Below, in pieces: positions 33,276 through 44,785 of a stretch of 64,000 nucleotides of DNA. Every line of letters starts with the position of its first letter. The first letter of the stretch is position 1. The stretch comes from Enterovibrio sp. JCM 19048 (lineage in GTDB: Bacteria; Pseudomonadota; Gammaproteobacteria; Enterobacterales; Vibrionaceae). The translations under genes and the position numbers were made by a program. The stretch is taken from contig BAXE01000006.1 in the NCBI GenBank assembly GCA_001310415.1, forward strand, positions 1-64,000. Reading direction: 5' to 3'. The notes below the pieces were generated by a model. The model had not been told where the DNA came from and did no database searches. It worked only from the letters and a program-made list of their open reading frames with translations.

Positions 33276-34159
33276 ATGCAGGAAAGGGATAAACAAGGCG
33301 TTTACACCGTGTTGAAAAACAATACGGCACAACTGAACAATGAAGTCTGGCTGGACAATGGCTTGGGCGCCGCTGTGTGGACAAACAGCCACGGCAGTGC
33401 CAGCTATGAAAAGCCCGGACACCATACCCTCAGCTTTTATCTCAGCGGCGGGCAGAATACCAAACGTTGTATCTCCGGCGGGGACATGTACGGCGGTGAA
33501 AACAAGCTGTGTTTAATGCCCCAGGATCACCGTTCGTCGTGGGCATTTGCAGACCCATTCAGTTTTTTCCATTTCTATTTTGAACAAAAACACCTTCAGG
33601 ATTTTGCTGAGCAGGTATTTGACAAAGAAGGCCGCCACATCGAACTCAAAGAGTGCACCTTTGTGGATGATCCCTTTGTTATCCAGCTTATCCGCCAAAC
33701 CATGATGCAACTGGACTGGCGAAGCGATACCGACAAGCTGATGATGTCCCATGCCCAACAAATGCTGTTGTTGCACCTTGTTCGGCGTTACTGTCAACAA
33801 CCGCTGTTTTTCCCGCCGGTTAAAGGCGGTTTATCTCCGCAAAACCAGCGCCGGGTTGCCGATTATATTGAAGCGCACCTGCCGCAAACCCTTTCACTGG
33901 GGGAGCTGGCGAACTTGGTTCAGCTCAGTGAATTTCACTTTGCGCGTATGTTTAAAGCCAGTTTTGACTGCACGCCGCACCAATATGTTCTCGCCCGCCG
34001 GATTGCGAAGCAAAAGCCCTGCTTGAAGAAAATATCCTCACCCTGACTGATATCGCTGACGCCAGTGGCTTTTCTTCCCAACAACACCTGACAATGCAAT
34101 TCAAACAAAGGGTTGGCGTGTCACCCGCTGCCTACCGCCGTGAACAGGGCAAGCGCTGA
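33276..34159 (+). CDS. AraC-family transcriptional regulator (one frameshift)
   Basis: About 294 residues. The N-terminal cupin-type part includes GHHTLSFYLSGGQNTKR. The C-terminal double helix-turn-helix starts at LSLGELANLVQLSEFHFARM and, beyond a break near 34010, continues LTLTDIADASGFSSQQHLTM and VGVSPAAYRREQ. The start is uncertain: the ATG at 33276 or a TTG at 33258 preceded by AAGAGGG. It is divergent from the DMT transporter across 176 bp, suggesting a regulator-exporter pair. Confidence 0.82.
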
Positions 34160-34335
34160 ACTCCCCAACCATGCCTTTTTAAGCCATCAACCTGCCTGAA
34201 TACTCAATTTTGATACACAAAATGGTCGCGCCGACGCATAGATTGAAGAGTTAGCGACACCTCGCTAACCCCTGTTTCTGAATGAAAAAAGTGGCTGGCA
34301 TGGTATCCGTTTTTGCGCGCAACAGGAGAGTATTC

Positions 34336-34689
34336 ATGACATCTCAAAATCCCACGCCCGTAGACCTGTTTGTCATGGTCTCATGCGAAAGCGGCGCGAT
34401 ATGGGGCCTGTATTGTGACGATGGCTGGGTGATTTGTGATTCTGCCATTTACGAAGAAACCGACGTGATGCCGTTCTGGTCATCGCGGGAAGCCGCCGCT
34501 ATCCATTGTGTTGATGAATGGTCAGATTTTGAACCTGTCGCCATCCCCCTTGAAACGTTTATTGACCAGTGGCTGGTGGATCTCGCGGATGATGGCGTGA
34601 TGCTTGGCCCCGACTGGGGAATGGATTTAAGCGGGGAAGAGGTTGAAGCGGCTGATATTGCAGATAAATATCTGACCATCAGCGCCTGA
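34336..34689 (+). CDS. DUF2750 domain protein
   Basis: An intact 117-residue acidic protein, with CAGGAGAG before the ATG. The core matches DUF2750: GAIWGLYCDDGWVICDS, ETDVMPFWSSREAA, HCVDEWSDFEP and FIDQWLVDLADDGVMLGPDW. It lacks signal and TM segments. Function unknown. Confidence 0.8.
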   Translation: MTSQNPTPVDLFVMVSCESGAIWGLYCDDGWVICDSAIYEETDVMPFWSSREAAAIHCVDEWSDFEPVAIPLETFIDQWLVDLADDGVMLGPDWGMDLSGEEVEAADIADKYLTISA

Positions 34690-34865
34690 GCGGATGCTCT
34701 GAACCGCTCACTGTCAATCCAGCTGTACAAAATCACCTTTACACCTCACAAGGCTGTAGCACGAGGGGTTGCTTTGCCGATCTTTCTTACCGACTGCTAT
34801 TCGTTATTCATGCTGTCACAGCGAGTGATGGCCGTGATGAATAGGCTTGGTAGGAGGAAACCAAC

Positions 34866-35937
34866 ATGGCACAGACAACAATCAATCCGATGGGAACTGA
34901 CGGCTTTGAGTTTGTTGAGTACACCGCGCCGGATGCAAAAGGGATTGCACAGTTAAAAGCCCTGTTTTCGCTGATGGGTTTTGCAGAAATTGCCAAGCAC
35001 AAACACAAAGCGGTATGCTGTACCGCCAGGGGGATATCAACTTTATCGTCAATGGCGAACTGGATTCGCAGGCGGAAGGTTTCGCCCGTGTGCACGGTGC
35101 GAGCGTAAACGCTATGGCGTTCCGGGTGAAAGACGCACAACACGCTGTGGCTTATGCCGTCAAGCAGGGCGCAACGGCGTGCGAGCCACGTATTGGTCCC
35201 ATGGAGCTGAACATTCCCGCCATTCATGGTATTGGGGATTCCTATCTCTACTTGGTTGACCGTTATGGCGACAGCGATATCTACGGCATTGATTTTGACT
35301 TCTATCCTGACTGGCAGGCGCGTTTGGCAGATTCAGACGCTGGCCTTAAGGTGATTGACCACCTTACCCACAATGTGGAAAAGGGCAACATGGACGTGTG
35401 GGCAGACTTCTATGACCGCATTGCCAATTTCAAGGAAATCCGCTTTTTCGACATTGAAGGCAAGCTGACCGGGCTGAAATCCCGCGCGCTGACGGCACCT
35501 TGTGGAAAAATCCGTATTCCAATCAACGAGTCCAGTGATGATAAATCCCAAATCGCCGAATACCTCAAAGAGTACAACGGCGAGGGTATCCAGCATATTG
35601 CCCTTAGTACGGATGACATTTACCAGACGGTAGAAACGCTGAAAAAACGCGGAATGGGCTTTATGGATACACCGGATACTTACTATGAGAAAGTGGATGC
35701 GCGTGTAGAAGGCCACGGTGAGGATGTCGCGAAGCTGCGTAACATGCGTATTCTTATCGACGGTAACGTCAGCAGTGGCATCCTGCTGCAGATCTTTACC
35801 GATACCGTGATTGGCCCTGTGTTCTTTGAAATCATCCAGCGTAAAGGCAATCAGGCTTTGGCGAGGGGAATTTCCAGGCGCTGTTTGAGTCCATCGAGCT
35901 GGATCAGATCCGCCGTGGTGTACTGGACGCGGGATAA
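34866..35937 (+). CDS. hppD: 4-hydroxyphenylpyruvate dioxygenase (two frameshifts)
   Basis: The reconstructed length of 357 residues matches bacterial enzymes. The breaks lie near 35010 and 35862. The non-haem iron ligands are visible as His in VIDHLTHNV, His in GIQHIALST and Glu in PVFFEIIQRKG. The enzyme converts 4-hydroxyphenylpyruvate to homogentisate in tyrosine catabolism, a route that can yield pyomelanin. A GGAGG-type ribosome-binding site precedes the ATG. The other homogentisate pathway genes are not adjacent. An imperfect hairpin at about 35957-35981 may terminate it. Confidence 0.92.
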
Positions 35938-35984
35938 TCCGAAAGTCACTAAAAACCAATCAGGCCGCTCGCGGCTGATTGTGT

Positions 35985-36665
35985 TTATACCTCAAGGGAT
36001 TTGTCGTTGGCGCGCAAATCAAACAGGAACTGGTAAAACAACTCTTTTCGCAGGGTCAGTTCGCTGCTGTCGAACCGGATCCCGGCTTTGGGAATAGAGG
36101 CGTCATTGTTCACCCCCACCACTTTACCCGTCAGCTTCCCGGTCAGATCGCTGCCGTATTCAAGGTTCAGGGTCAGGGTTTCATCTTCAAAAAACAGGTG
36201 GTCGTCCGCCTTGGCTTCCAGACAGCAGCCGGAAACGGAATAATCAATCATCACGCCGGTAAAGTTGCCGGTGTCACTTTCGATTTGCATTGACAGCTTG
36301 GTATCCAGACGTGGTTCTTGACGGATCTGGCGGTGTGCCACATTTTCAGGGATGGAGACAATCAGCAGGCGGATAGGTTTTTGAATGACACCCATCACCA
36401 AAGACCGAAAGGCGATGACATCCCTGAATTCACTGTCGGTAATGGCACGGATAATAAGTTCGTTATTGGGTATGAAGAAGCGCTCAAGATTTGGCGTGTT
36501 CCCTGAGGGGCAGTCAATCAGCAAGAACTGATCTTTGCGGTAACCCACCAAACGCGAGTTGACCTGCATTTTTTTAGGGTCGTCAGCCAACTCCAGATTC
36601 AGCCTCGCGCCAACGGAAAGTAACCGGTAAAAACTGTCGGACGATTCTGTCTTGATGGTTTTCAT
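35985..36665 (-). CDS. PilZ-domain c-di-GMP receptor, YcgR-like
   Basis: An intact 226-residue protein. An N-terminal YcgR-N-like beta domain (about 1-105) precedes the PilZ domain. The c-di-GMP motifs are RQIRQEPRLDTKL (RxxxR region) and DYSVSGCCLEA (DxSxxG). Such proteins slow flagellar motors or tune other outputs when c-di-GMP is high. The domain order resembles V. cholerae PlzD, but the target here is not indicated by neighbours. Confidence 0.8.
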   Translation of the reverse strand: MKTIKTESSDSFYRLLSVGARLNLELADDPKKMQVNSRLVGYRKDQFLLIDCPSGNTPNLERFFIPNNELIIRAITDSEFRDVIAFRSLVMGVIQKPIRLLIVSIPENVAHRQIRQEPRLDTKLSMQIESDTGNFTGVMIDYSVSGCCLEAKADDHLFFEDETLTLNLEYGSDLTGKLTGKVVGVNNDASIPKAGIRFDSSELTLRKELFYQFLFDLRANDKSLEV

Positions 36666-36716
36666 GGCGGGAATGGCTCCTGTGTTTTCCTGGCGCTAAA
36701 GCGTGACGAAAAGTGG

Positions 36717-37499
36717 TTATCGGTAATGATTGATAATAGTGTCCAATTCACCATTGGCCTTCATTTCGCCCAGCCGTTTTTCCATAAACTGCTGAATGTC
36801 ACTATCCAAGCCCGGAGAATAAGCGAGGTGGATGTTGTATCTGGGGATCAAGCTATTCACTTTCTGCAAAGCGTAGTCTTTGTCTGATAAGCCGAGTCGG
36901 CGAAGGTTGTATTTCAGACGAAGATCCATCTCTACAAATCCTCCGGCGTTCTTCAGCCTGTCGACCACACGGAAGGCCGCATCGTAGTTTTTCACCCGAA
37001 CTTCACTGACGCTTCCTTTGGCAATTTTGTTATCCAGACCAGGATAGTTAAAACCAAATAACAGCACGGCTATTTTTCCATCCAGATCGTCGGGCTTTTT
37101 ATAGTCAAAAGGGTTATCCCTGCGGGTAAGTAAACTGTGCTCAACTTCCAGAATGGGCTCGGCCGATAGGTTGGCCGCTTGCCATTGTCCCCAAAGTGGG
37201 CTGCCGTATGTCACCCAGTTCTTGTCTTTGTTCTGCCCAAGTTCAGCAATCACACGGTTAAACGGGTAGGTATGAATATTCAACTGATGATCAGAGCCTG
37301 CCAGCGCCTTTTGCACGATCTCGGTAACGATGCCGCGGTGATTCTGACCATTTTCCTGGATTTGCAGGGGTTCTGCCTGATCCTGCACCACATAATAATT
37401 CAGCGTCCACGCCTGCGACGGCAAGGGTGAAAGCAGGGCGAACAGCGTGGCGAGGGCAGCTTTTGCGGTTCTGCCCACATTGAACTCATTTCTCGACAT
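36717..37499 (-). CDS. Periplasmic solute-binding protein family 3-like
   Basis: An intact 260-residue protein with a signal peptide (AALATLFALLSPLPSQA). It carries the family 3 pattern: GIVTEIVQKAL, YPFNRVIAELGQN, NWVTYGSPLW and the C-terminal FMEKRLGEMKANGELDTIIN. No ABC permease is nearby. The divergent neighbour, 81 bp away, is a hybrid sensor kinase with a periplasmic domain. This protein may therefore be a ligand-binding sensor subunit and not a transporter part; that is inference. Confidence 0.72.
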   Translation of the reverse strand: MSRNEFNVGRTAKAALATLFALLSPLPSQAWTLNYYVVQDQAEPLQIQENGQNHRGIVTEIVQKALAGSDHQLNIHTYPFNRVIAELGQNKDKNWVTYGSPLWGQWQAANLSAEPILEVEHSLLTRRDNPFDYKKPDDLDGKIAVLLFGFNYPGLDNKIAKGSVSEVRVKNYDAAFRVVDRLKNAGGFVEMDLRLKYNLRRLGLSDKDYALQKVNSLIPRYNIHLAYSPGLDSDIQQFMEKRLGEMKANGELDTIINHYR

Positions 37500-37579
37500 A
37501 GTTGAGCATCCAATTTTACGAATCGTGACTATTCTTAGAGATGGATGTTTTATAAATAAGACATTAATAAGCCTAGACT

Positions 37580-39900
37580 ATGTTGAATCAAAAAGAGAAT
37601 TTCACTCCATCTTCCAGCATGGCAGCCAGATTGGTTGGCCGTGTTCTGCTCGTTTGTACTTTGCTGGCTTTTATGGTCGCTGCCTTTGCCCTCTACCTCG
37701 ACTACCAATCGCGCACTGAACAGCTGCGGGAAAATGCGCTTTTGATTCAGCAAACAGATCTGGACAGCATCACTCACAGCGTATGGCAGGAAGACATTGA
37801 GCAGGTCAACGTGATTGCAAAAGGGGTGTACAGCGACCCGGAGATTTCCTTCATTAAGGTGTTTGATGAAAACCGGGTGCTGGCGGAATTCGGTACACCG
37901 CCCCCAGATCCGAAATTCTCTTACCGGTGGCCTTTGGTACATGACGAATTTGGGCAAACCTATTCTCTGGGATATTTGCAGGTCGATGTGAGCCTGGAAG
38001 GCATTTATAACGATCTGTCCCGCCAGTTCATTATGTTGTTGCTGTTTCTGGGCGGCGTAACCCTGATTCTGGGTGGAGTGGTGTTCGCCATTGTGTATGT
38101 CGATGTTGTGCGCCCTTTGTCCTGGATATCAAAAAGGGTGAGCCAGTTTGACGCGGATAATATGCCCGTGCCGATTGTTGTGCCGGAACGCCCCATGGGT
38201 GAAGAACTGGTCACCCTCTACAGCCATTACAACAACACCATCGGCAAAATGCGCCAATACTATGCCGAGCTGAAAGACACCACCTTGCAGGCTGAACTCG
38301 CGAACCAGAAAAAGAGCGAGTTCCTCGCAATATGAGCCATGAAATCCGCACCCCAATGAACGGAATCATCGGCATGGCTTCCCTTTTAAAGGGCACCAAA
38401 CTTGATGATGAGCAGCGTGAATTTATTGAAATGCTGGAAACCTCGTCGCTTTCTCTACTCGACATCATCAACGATATTCTGGACTTCTCGAAAATCGAGG
38501 CGGGCAAGCTGGAGCTGGATTTTGTTGAACTGAACCTGTTTGAACTCAACAAAGATATCGAGCACCTCTTCCGTCTGCGCACCAAAGAGAAGGGTTTGAC
38601 CCTTGAGTGCAACGTAGACGAACAGCTTTCCCCCTTATTAATGGGCGATGCGCCGCGCTTACGCCAGGTAATGATTAACCTGGTTGGGAATGCGGTGAAG
38701 TTTACCCAGGAGGGCAAAATCGCTGTGCATATCCGGCTCCTAAAAGAAACGGGTGACACCCTGACGGTGCAGTTTGAGGTGGAAGATACCGGCATCGGTA
38801 TTCCGGAAGACAAACAGCAGGCCATTTTCGAGAAGTTCGAACAGGCGGACGGCAGTATGAGCCGCAATTTTGGCGGTACTGGCCTTGGCCTTGCGATTTC
38901 CAGCCAGATTGTCGAGCTGATGGGTGGCAAGCTTGAACTGGAAAGTGAGGAAGGCGTGGGCAGCCGCTTCTTCTTTACTGCGACCTTTGACCGCGCTGCT
39001 GTACCAGAGAGTACCCCGATTGATGCCCTGATGTTTTCTGATGCTGCCATGTTGCTGGTGGACGACAGCCGCCTGAATATGCGCATTACCAGTGCGCAGC
39101 TCAGCAACCTGGGTTGTCAGGTTACCTGCTGTGTCCAACCGGAAGACGCGGCGGATATGATTGCCGAGCGCATGGAAACGTCCAAGCCGTTCAAGATTGT
39201 TATTCTGGATAAACTGATGCCCCAGTCAGACGGTTTTTCTATCGCGTCGACATTGCGTAAACGCTTCGGCAAACGCTGCCCGAGCTTGGTGATGATCACG
39301 GCAGCGCCGGAAGTGCACGACAACGTTAAACTGGAAAGCTTCAATATCGAGGGATACCTGTCGCGCCCTTACAAATTCAACGATCTTCGCAGTACTCTGA
39401 CCCGTATCCTGCGCAACCAGCAGGCCAGTCTGGGAGTCATTTCACTTTCCGGCGTTAAGAAAGAGAAACCCAAAACCGTCGCCCGACCCCAGGAGTCCTC
39501 CTCCTATCACGGCAGGGTTCTGGTAGTGGAGGACACATTGGTCAACCAGCGTGTCACGCAGGCCATGCTGCTCAGACTTGGTGTGGATGTGGTGCTGGCT
39601 GAAAACGGCAAGATTGCGCTGGAGCTTTGCAAAACGGATTCGTTCGATCTGATTTTTATGGATTGCCAGATGCCGGTAATGGATGGCTACCAGGCAGCAA
39701 GGCTGCTGCGTGAATATGGGTATGCGTCGCAAACACCGATTGTTGCCCTGACCGCCAACGCGACCTCACAGGACAGGGAAGAGTGCCTGAAAGCGGGAAT
39801 GGATGATTACATCGCCAAGCCGGTGAGCAAAGCGGATTTGGAAAAGATGATAAAACTGCACATGCCGGGGGCTGAAATAGAACGGGCGGGGTGGGTGTAA
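37580..39900 (+). CDS. Hybrid sensor histidine kinase with two receiver domains (one frameshift)
   Basis: Reconstructed to 773 residues; one base is missing near 38332. TM1 is at about 17-40, a periplasmic domain of about 115 residues follows, then TM2 at about 155-178 and a HAMP-like linker. HisKA has the phospho-His in MSHEIRTPMNGIIG. HATPase has VGNAVKFT, DTGIGIPEDK and GGTGLGLAIS. Receiver 1 (VILDKLMPQSDG) and receiver 2 (LIFMDCQMPVMDG) both keep the Asp, and receiver 2 ends with the Lys in DDYIAKPVSK. No Hpt domain or response regulator is adjacent. It is BarA-like in layout and divergent from the binding protein. Confidence 0.88.
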
Positions 39901-39965
39901 GCCTGAATATCCGGGATCAAAAACGCTGCTTGCGCAGGCGTTTTTTTTCGCTAACTATCAGCAGA

Positions 39966-41693
39966 TTACATCGCTGATTTCCATTGCTGAAGCAGTTCTT
40001 CATAAGCAATGGTTTGGCCTTTTGGCTTCTCGTTAGAGAGTTTGGCTTTCGGCGCACCCGGCAGTTTCAGCCAGTATTCTGGGTCGCGTGGCTCGTTAAG
40101 TTTTGGACCACACGCGCCTTGAACGTTGGCACGCTCCAGACGTTGCATGACGCGATCCTGCGCTTGTGCCAATCCATCCAGTGCTTCCTGTGGTGATTTC
40201 TCACCGTTGGCCGCTTCTGCGATAAATTGCCACCACAGCTGCGCCAGTTTTGGATAGTCAGGCACGTTGGTACCGGTTGGCGTCCACTGAACACGCGCCG
40301 GGCTGCGGTAGAACTCTACCAGACCACCCAGTTTTGGTGCCACGTCGGTCATTGCCTGCGAGTTGATATCAGACTCGCGGATTGGCGTCAGACCTACCAG
40401 GGTTTTCTTGAGTGATACGGTTTTCGACACAGTGAACTGCGCATAAAGCCACGCTGCCATGCGGCGTTTTGGCTCGGTAGCTTGCATCAGTGTCCATGAG
40501 CTGCGTCCTGATAACCCAGTTTCATGCCATCTTCAGTATGGCCGCGTGGAGACGGTGCCATACGCCACTTCGGTGTACCGTCTTCGTTCACAACAGGCAG
40601 ACCTGGTTTGGTCATGTCAGCGGTAAACGCGGTGTACCAGAAGATTTGCTGGGCGATAGAGCCTTGCGCCGGCACAGGGCCGCTTCAGAGAAGGTCATGC
40701 CTTGTGCTTCCGGTGGCGCATACTCGCGCAGCCAATCCACGTATTTGGTGGTGGCGTACACAGCCGCCGGGCCATTGGTTGCGCCGCCGCGTGCAACGCT
40801 TGAACCGACAGGCGAACAACCATCTACGCGGATACCCCATTCATCAACCGGAATACCGTTTGGAATGCCTTTGTCACCTGCGCCTGCCATGGAGAACCAG
40901 GCATCGGTGAAGCGCCAGCCTAAGGATGGGTCTTTCTTACCGTAATCCATGTGACCGTAAACGCGCTGACCATCGATTTCCTTCACGTGAACCGAGAAGA
41001 ATTCCGCAATGTCTTCATACGCTGACCAGTTAACCGGTACACCCAGCTCATAGCCGTAAATATCACGGAACTGTTTCTTCAGATCGTCACGGGCAAACCA
41101 GTCAGCACGGAACCAGTAAAGGTTGGCAAACTGCTGATCAGGCAGTTGGTAGATTTTTCCGTCCGGGCCAGTGGTAAAGCTGATGCCGATAAAGTCATCC
41201 AGATCCAGCGTTGGCAGAGTCACGTCCTTACCTTCGCTCTCGATATAGTCACTGATAGGGTACGCTTTGCCGTAGCGGAAGTGGGTACCAATCAGGTCTG
41301 AATCGTTAATGTACGCATCGTAAATGCTGCGGTTCGACTGCATTTCAGTTTGCAGTTTTTCCACCACGTCACCTTCCTGAATCAAATCATGGGTCAGTTT
41401 GATCCCCGTGATTTCTTCGAAGGCTTTCGCCAGCACTTTAGACTCGTACTCATGGGTGGTGATGGTCTCTGAGACCACCTTGATCTCCATCCCGCGGAAG
41501 GGTTTAGCAGCTTCCGTAAACCATGCCATTTCTTTTAGCTGCTCTTCCTGACTGAGCGTGGAAGGGGTAAATTCACCTGATACCCACTTCTTCGCCGCGT
41601 CGCTGTACTGGTCGGCGAAAGCCGCCGGTGCCAATAGCATGCTTATCATGAGCCCAAGAGGGTCCATTTCTTTACAGCAGGCGTTTGCTTCAT
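39966..41693 (-). CDS. Glycerol-type ABC transporter substrate-binding protein, GlpV-like (three frameshifts)
   Basis: 576 residues reconstructed over breaks near 41650, 40690 and 40500. The signal peptide region is ISMLLAPAAFADQYS, after MKQTPAVKKW. It has landmarks such as GDVVEKLQTEMQSNRSIYDA, YRSPARVQWTPTGTNVPDYP and LNEPRDPEYWLKLPGAPKA. The large size, and the order SBP after a DUF2160 gene, two permeases and two ATPases, match the Rhizobium glpSTPQV glycerol importer. Last gene of the operon. Specificity for glycerol is inferred from operon structure. Confidence 0.8.
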
Positions 41694-41711
41694 AGTTTTG
41701 CTCCTTTGTCG

Positions 41712-41981
41712 TTAACCCCAACGCAGAACGGAAATAAGCCAGACAATGGAAATCCCGAAGATACCAAATAGGCAAGTCCGTCATGCCGATGAAGAACAGG
41801 TGGATATAGGCGCTGCCAAGCAGGCCTATAAAGAGTCGATCACCCCGGGTAGTGCGGATAGCAAAAATCCCTTCCTTTCCACACATGGCCGAAGTACTTC
41901 GAAGACGGTCATCACCAGCAACATGCAGGCAATGGTGATAAAAAACAGGGCGCTGGGGAGTGTCCAAGCCATCCATCCCAT
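41712..41981 (-). CDS. DUF2160 small membrane protein (about three frameshifts)
   Basis: About 90 residues. It starts MGWMAWTLPSALFFITIACM and continues in another frame as RLFIGLLGSAYIHLFFIGMT and DLPIWY. It ends with WLISVLRWG shortly before the GlpV-like gene. Two or three TM helices are expected. DUF2160 genes regularly sit between the permeases and binding protein of GlpSTPQV-type systems. The role is unknown. Confidence 0.7.
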
Positions 41982-41992
41982 AACGTTTCTCC

Positions 41993-42790
41993 TTATACCC
42001 TTCCCAGTGCAAAGCCTTTGGCGACGTGGTTGCGAACAAACCAGATCACCAGTAATCCCGGTACGATTGTCAGAACACCCGCTGCCGCCAGTACGCCCCA
42101 GTCAATACCCGAGGCGCTCACGGTACGGGTCATGGTCGCCACGATGGGTTTCGCGTTGACCGAGGTGAGCGTGCGGGCGAGCAGCAGCTCTACCCAACTG
42201 AACATAAAGCAGAAGAAAGCCGTCACGCCGATACCGGAGCGGATCATGGGAATAAAGATCCGCACGAAAAAGCGGGGGAAACTGTAGCCATCGATATAGG
42301 CGGTTTCGTCGATTTCCTTTGGCACGCCGCTCATAAAGCCTTCCAGAATCCACACTGCCAGTGGCACGTTGAACAGACAGTGCGCCAGTGCCACGGCGAT
42401 ATGGGTATCGAACAGGCCGACCGAGCTGTAGAGCTGGAAAAAGGGCAGCAGGAACACCGCAGGTGGCGCCATACGGTTGGTCAGCAGCCAGAAAAAGAGG
42501 TGCTTATCGCCGATAAAGCGGTAGCGCGAGAACGCATACGCCGCAGGCAGGGCAACCGCCAGTGACATCAGGGTGTTGATGGTCACGTAAGTCAGTGAGT
42601 TGAGGTAGCCCGAGTACCAACTGGGGTCAGAGAAGATCACGATGTAGTTATCTAACGTGAAGCTCTGCGGCCAGAAGGTGAGGCCACCCAGGATCTCCTC
42701 ATTGGTTTTGAACGACATCATCAGCAGCCAGTAAATCGGCAGCATCAGGAACAGGATGTAGGCGAGAAGGCCAATCGTCTTACGGTTCAT
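41993..42790 (-). CDS. Glycerol-type ABC permease, GlpQ-like
   Basis: An intact 265-residue permease, MNRKTIGLLAYILFLMLPIY. The EAA loop is DETAYIDGYSFPRFFVRIFI. About six TM helices are expected. It ends with RNHVAKGFALGRV, typical of the MalG-type partner. It is separated by 3 bp from the upstream permease and by 11 bp from the DUF2160 gene, so transcription should be continuous. Confidence 0.85.
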   Translation of the reverse strand: MNRKTIGLLAYILFLMLPIYWLLMMSFKTNEEILGGLTFWPQSFTLDNYIVIFSDPSWYSGYLNSLTYVTINTLMSLAVALPAAYAFSRYRFIGDKHLFFWLLTNRMAPPAVFLLPFFQLYSSVGLFDTHIAVALAHCLFNVPLAVWILEGFMSGVPKEIDETAYIDGYSFPRFFVRIFIPMIRSGIGVTAFFCFMFSWVELLLARTLTSVNAKPIVATMTRTVSASGIDWGVLAAAGVLTIVPGLLVIWFVRNHVAKGFALGRV

Positions 42791-42793
42791 GAC

Positions 42794-43662
42794 TTATTTC
42801 CCCTTGTCCATGTTGGTCATCGCGGTATAGAACACCCAACACACTAAAAGAATGATTAGAAAGTAAATGATGGAGAATGCCGCCGCCGGGCCAAGGTCAA
42901 ACTGGCCGACCGCCATTTTGGTCAGTGCCTGCGACAGGAATGTCGTGGCGTTGCCGGGGCCACCGCCTGTGAGCACAAACGGCTCGGTGTAAATCATAAA
43001 GCTGTCCATAAACCGCAGCAGGACACCGAGCAGCAAAACGCTTTTGAGCTTCGGCAACTGGATGTAGCGGAACACCGCCCAGTTAGAGGCGCGGTCGATT
43101 TTCGCTGCCTGATAGTAAACATCCGGAATGGCACGAAGGCCGGAGTAACAGAGCAGGGCGACCAGCGATGTCCAATGCCACACGTCCATTACCAGCACGG
43201 TGATCCAAGCATCAATCGGATCGGCGGCGTAGTTGTATTCAACGCCAATACTGTTTAAAAACCACCCAGCAGGCCGATATCAGCTCGACCGAAGATCTGC
43301 CAGATTGTGCCGACCACGTTCCATGGGATCAGCAGCGGAATGGCCAGGACAATCAACACCAGCGAGGCTTTCAGGCCACGGGCTGGCATGCAAAGTGCCA
43401 CAGCAATACCGAGCGGGATTTCAATCGCCAGCACGCAGAAGGAGTAGATAAACTGGCGTACCAGCGAATCGTGCAGGCGGGGGTCGTTAAGGATTTCGCG
43501 GTACCATTCGGTGCCGACAAAATAGCGGGTGTTCTGGTCGAAAATATCCTGAATGGAATAGTTCACCACCGTCATCAGCGGAATGATGGCGGAGAAAGCA
43601 ACCAGGAGGAAAACCGGCAGCACCAGAAGCCATGCACGGTTGTTTTCGGTTTTAGTCTGCAT
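42794..43662 (-). CDS. Glycerol-type ABC permease, GlpP-like (one frameshift)
   Basis: About 289 residues from MQTKTENNRAWLLVLPVFLL. A T is missing near 43258 in GGFLNSIG. The EAA-like loop is QAAKIDRASNWAVFRYIQL. The start overlaps the 3' end of the upstream ATPase gene by 11 bp, supporting translational coupling. MalF-type member of the importer. Confidence 0.85.
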
Positions 43663-44781
43663 CCTGACCTCCTGTCGCTTCAGCGTCCTGCGGCTCGCCA
43701 ATCAGGTATTCGTCGATATAAAGTTTCAGCACTGTGCGGGGAAGCTGATATGGGCGAACTCCTTGGGCACCGGCGCTTCTTCGGCAATGCGCAGCTTGAT
43801 GGGCTCAGAGCCAAATTGCACCGTGACGATTTTGTAGGTGCCGAGATCTTCCACATACTGCACCGGCACTTTCCATGAATCGGGCGCGCTTCCTGCCACA
43901 CATGAATAAACTCCGGCCGGATGCCGACTTTCACATTCTGACTTTGCGTTGCTGCCAATGCGTCACGTTGGCTTTGGGTCAACGTGATGGCGGTATCTTC
44001 AAACTGCACATTGCCATCACTTGTGCGGGACACCGGAAGCAGGTTCATGCCTGGGCTGCCGATAAAGAAGCCGACAAAGGTATGGTTGGGGCGTTCAAAC
44101 AGTTCGCGCGGTGAACCGAACTGCACAATCGCGCCGTCGTACATCACCGCGATTTCCTCGGCGAACGTGGCCGCTTCCAACTGGTCATGGGTGACGTAAA
44201 TCATGGTGATATGGAATTGCTCGTGGATTTGGCGCAGCTTACGACGCAGTTTCCACTTGAGGTGCGGGTCGATCACCGTGAGCGGTTCATCGAACAGAAT
44301 GGCGGAGACATCTTCACGCACCAGACCGCGCCCCATAGAGACTTTCTGCTTTTCATCAGCGGTGAGGTTGCTGGCACGTTTATCGAGTACCGTGTTGAGT
44401 TCCAAAAGTTCTGCCACTTCGCTGACGCGGGATCGCACCTTGGCTTCCGGTGTTTTCATGTTACGCAGCGGAAAGGCGAGGTTGTCGTACACCGTCATGG
44501 TGTCGTACACCACGGGGAACTGGAACACCTGCGCGATGTTGCGCTCCTGCGGTGCCAGCTGGCTGACGTCCTGCTTGTCGAAAATGACTTTGCCTCAGAC
44601 GGGATAAGCAGGCCGGAAATGATATTGAGCATGGTGCTTTTGCCACATCCCGACGGGCCAAGCAGGGCATAGCGCCGCCGTTACGCCAGGTATGCGTCAT
44701 CTTACGGATAGCGTAATCATGGCGATGCTGGGGCGAGGCCGAGTAGGAATGAGCCAGGGATTCGAGAACAATTTCAGCCAT
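43652..44781 (-). CDS. ABC ATPase, GlpT-like (about four frameshifts)
   Basis: About 377 residues from MAEIVLESLAHSYSA. Breaks near 44672 and 44593 disrupt the N-terminal P-loop region, which reads [12 protein letters not shown] across frames. Further breaks near 43870 and 43738 affect the C-terminal TOBE-like part. Walker B is AILFDEPLTVIDPH and the H-loop is VTHDQLEA. The signature is LTADEKQKVSMGRGL in place of LSGGQ, a deviation that pairs with a normal signature in the partner ATPase. Second ATPase of the importer. Confidence 0.82.
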
Positions 44782-44785
44782 GGTC

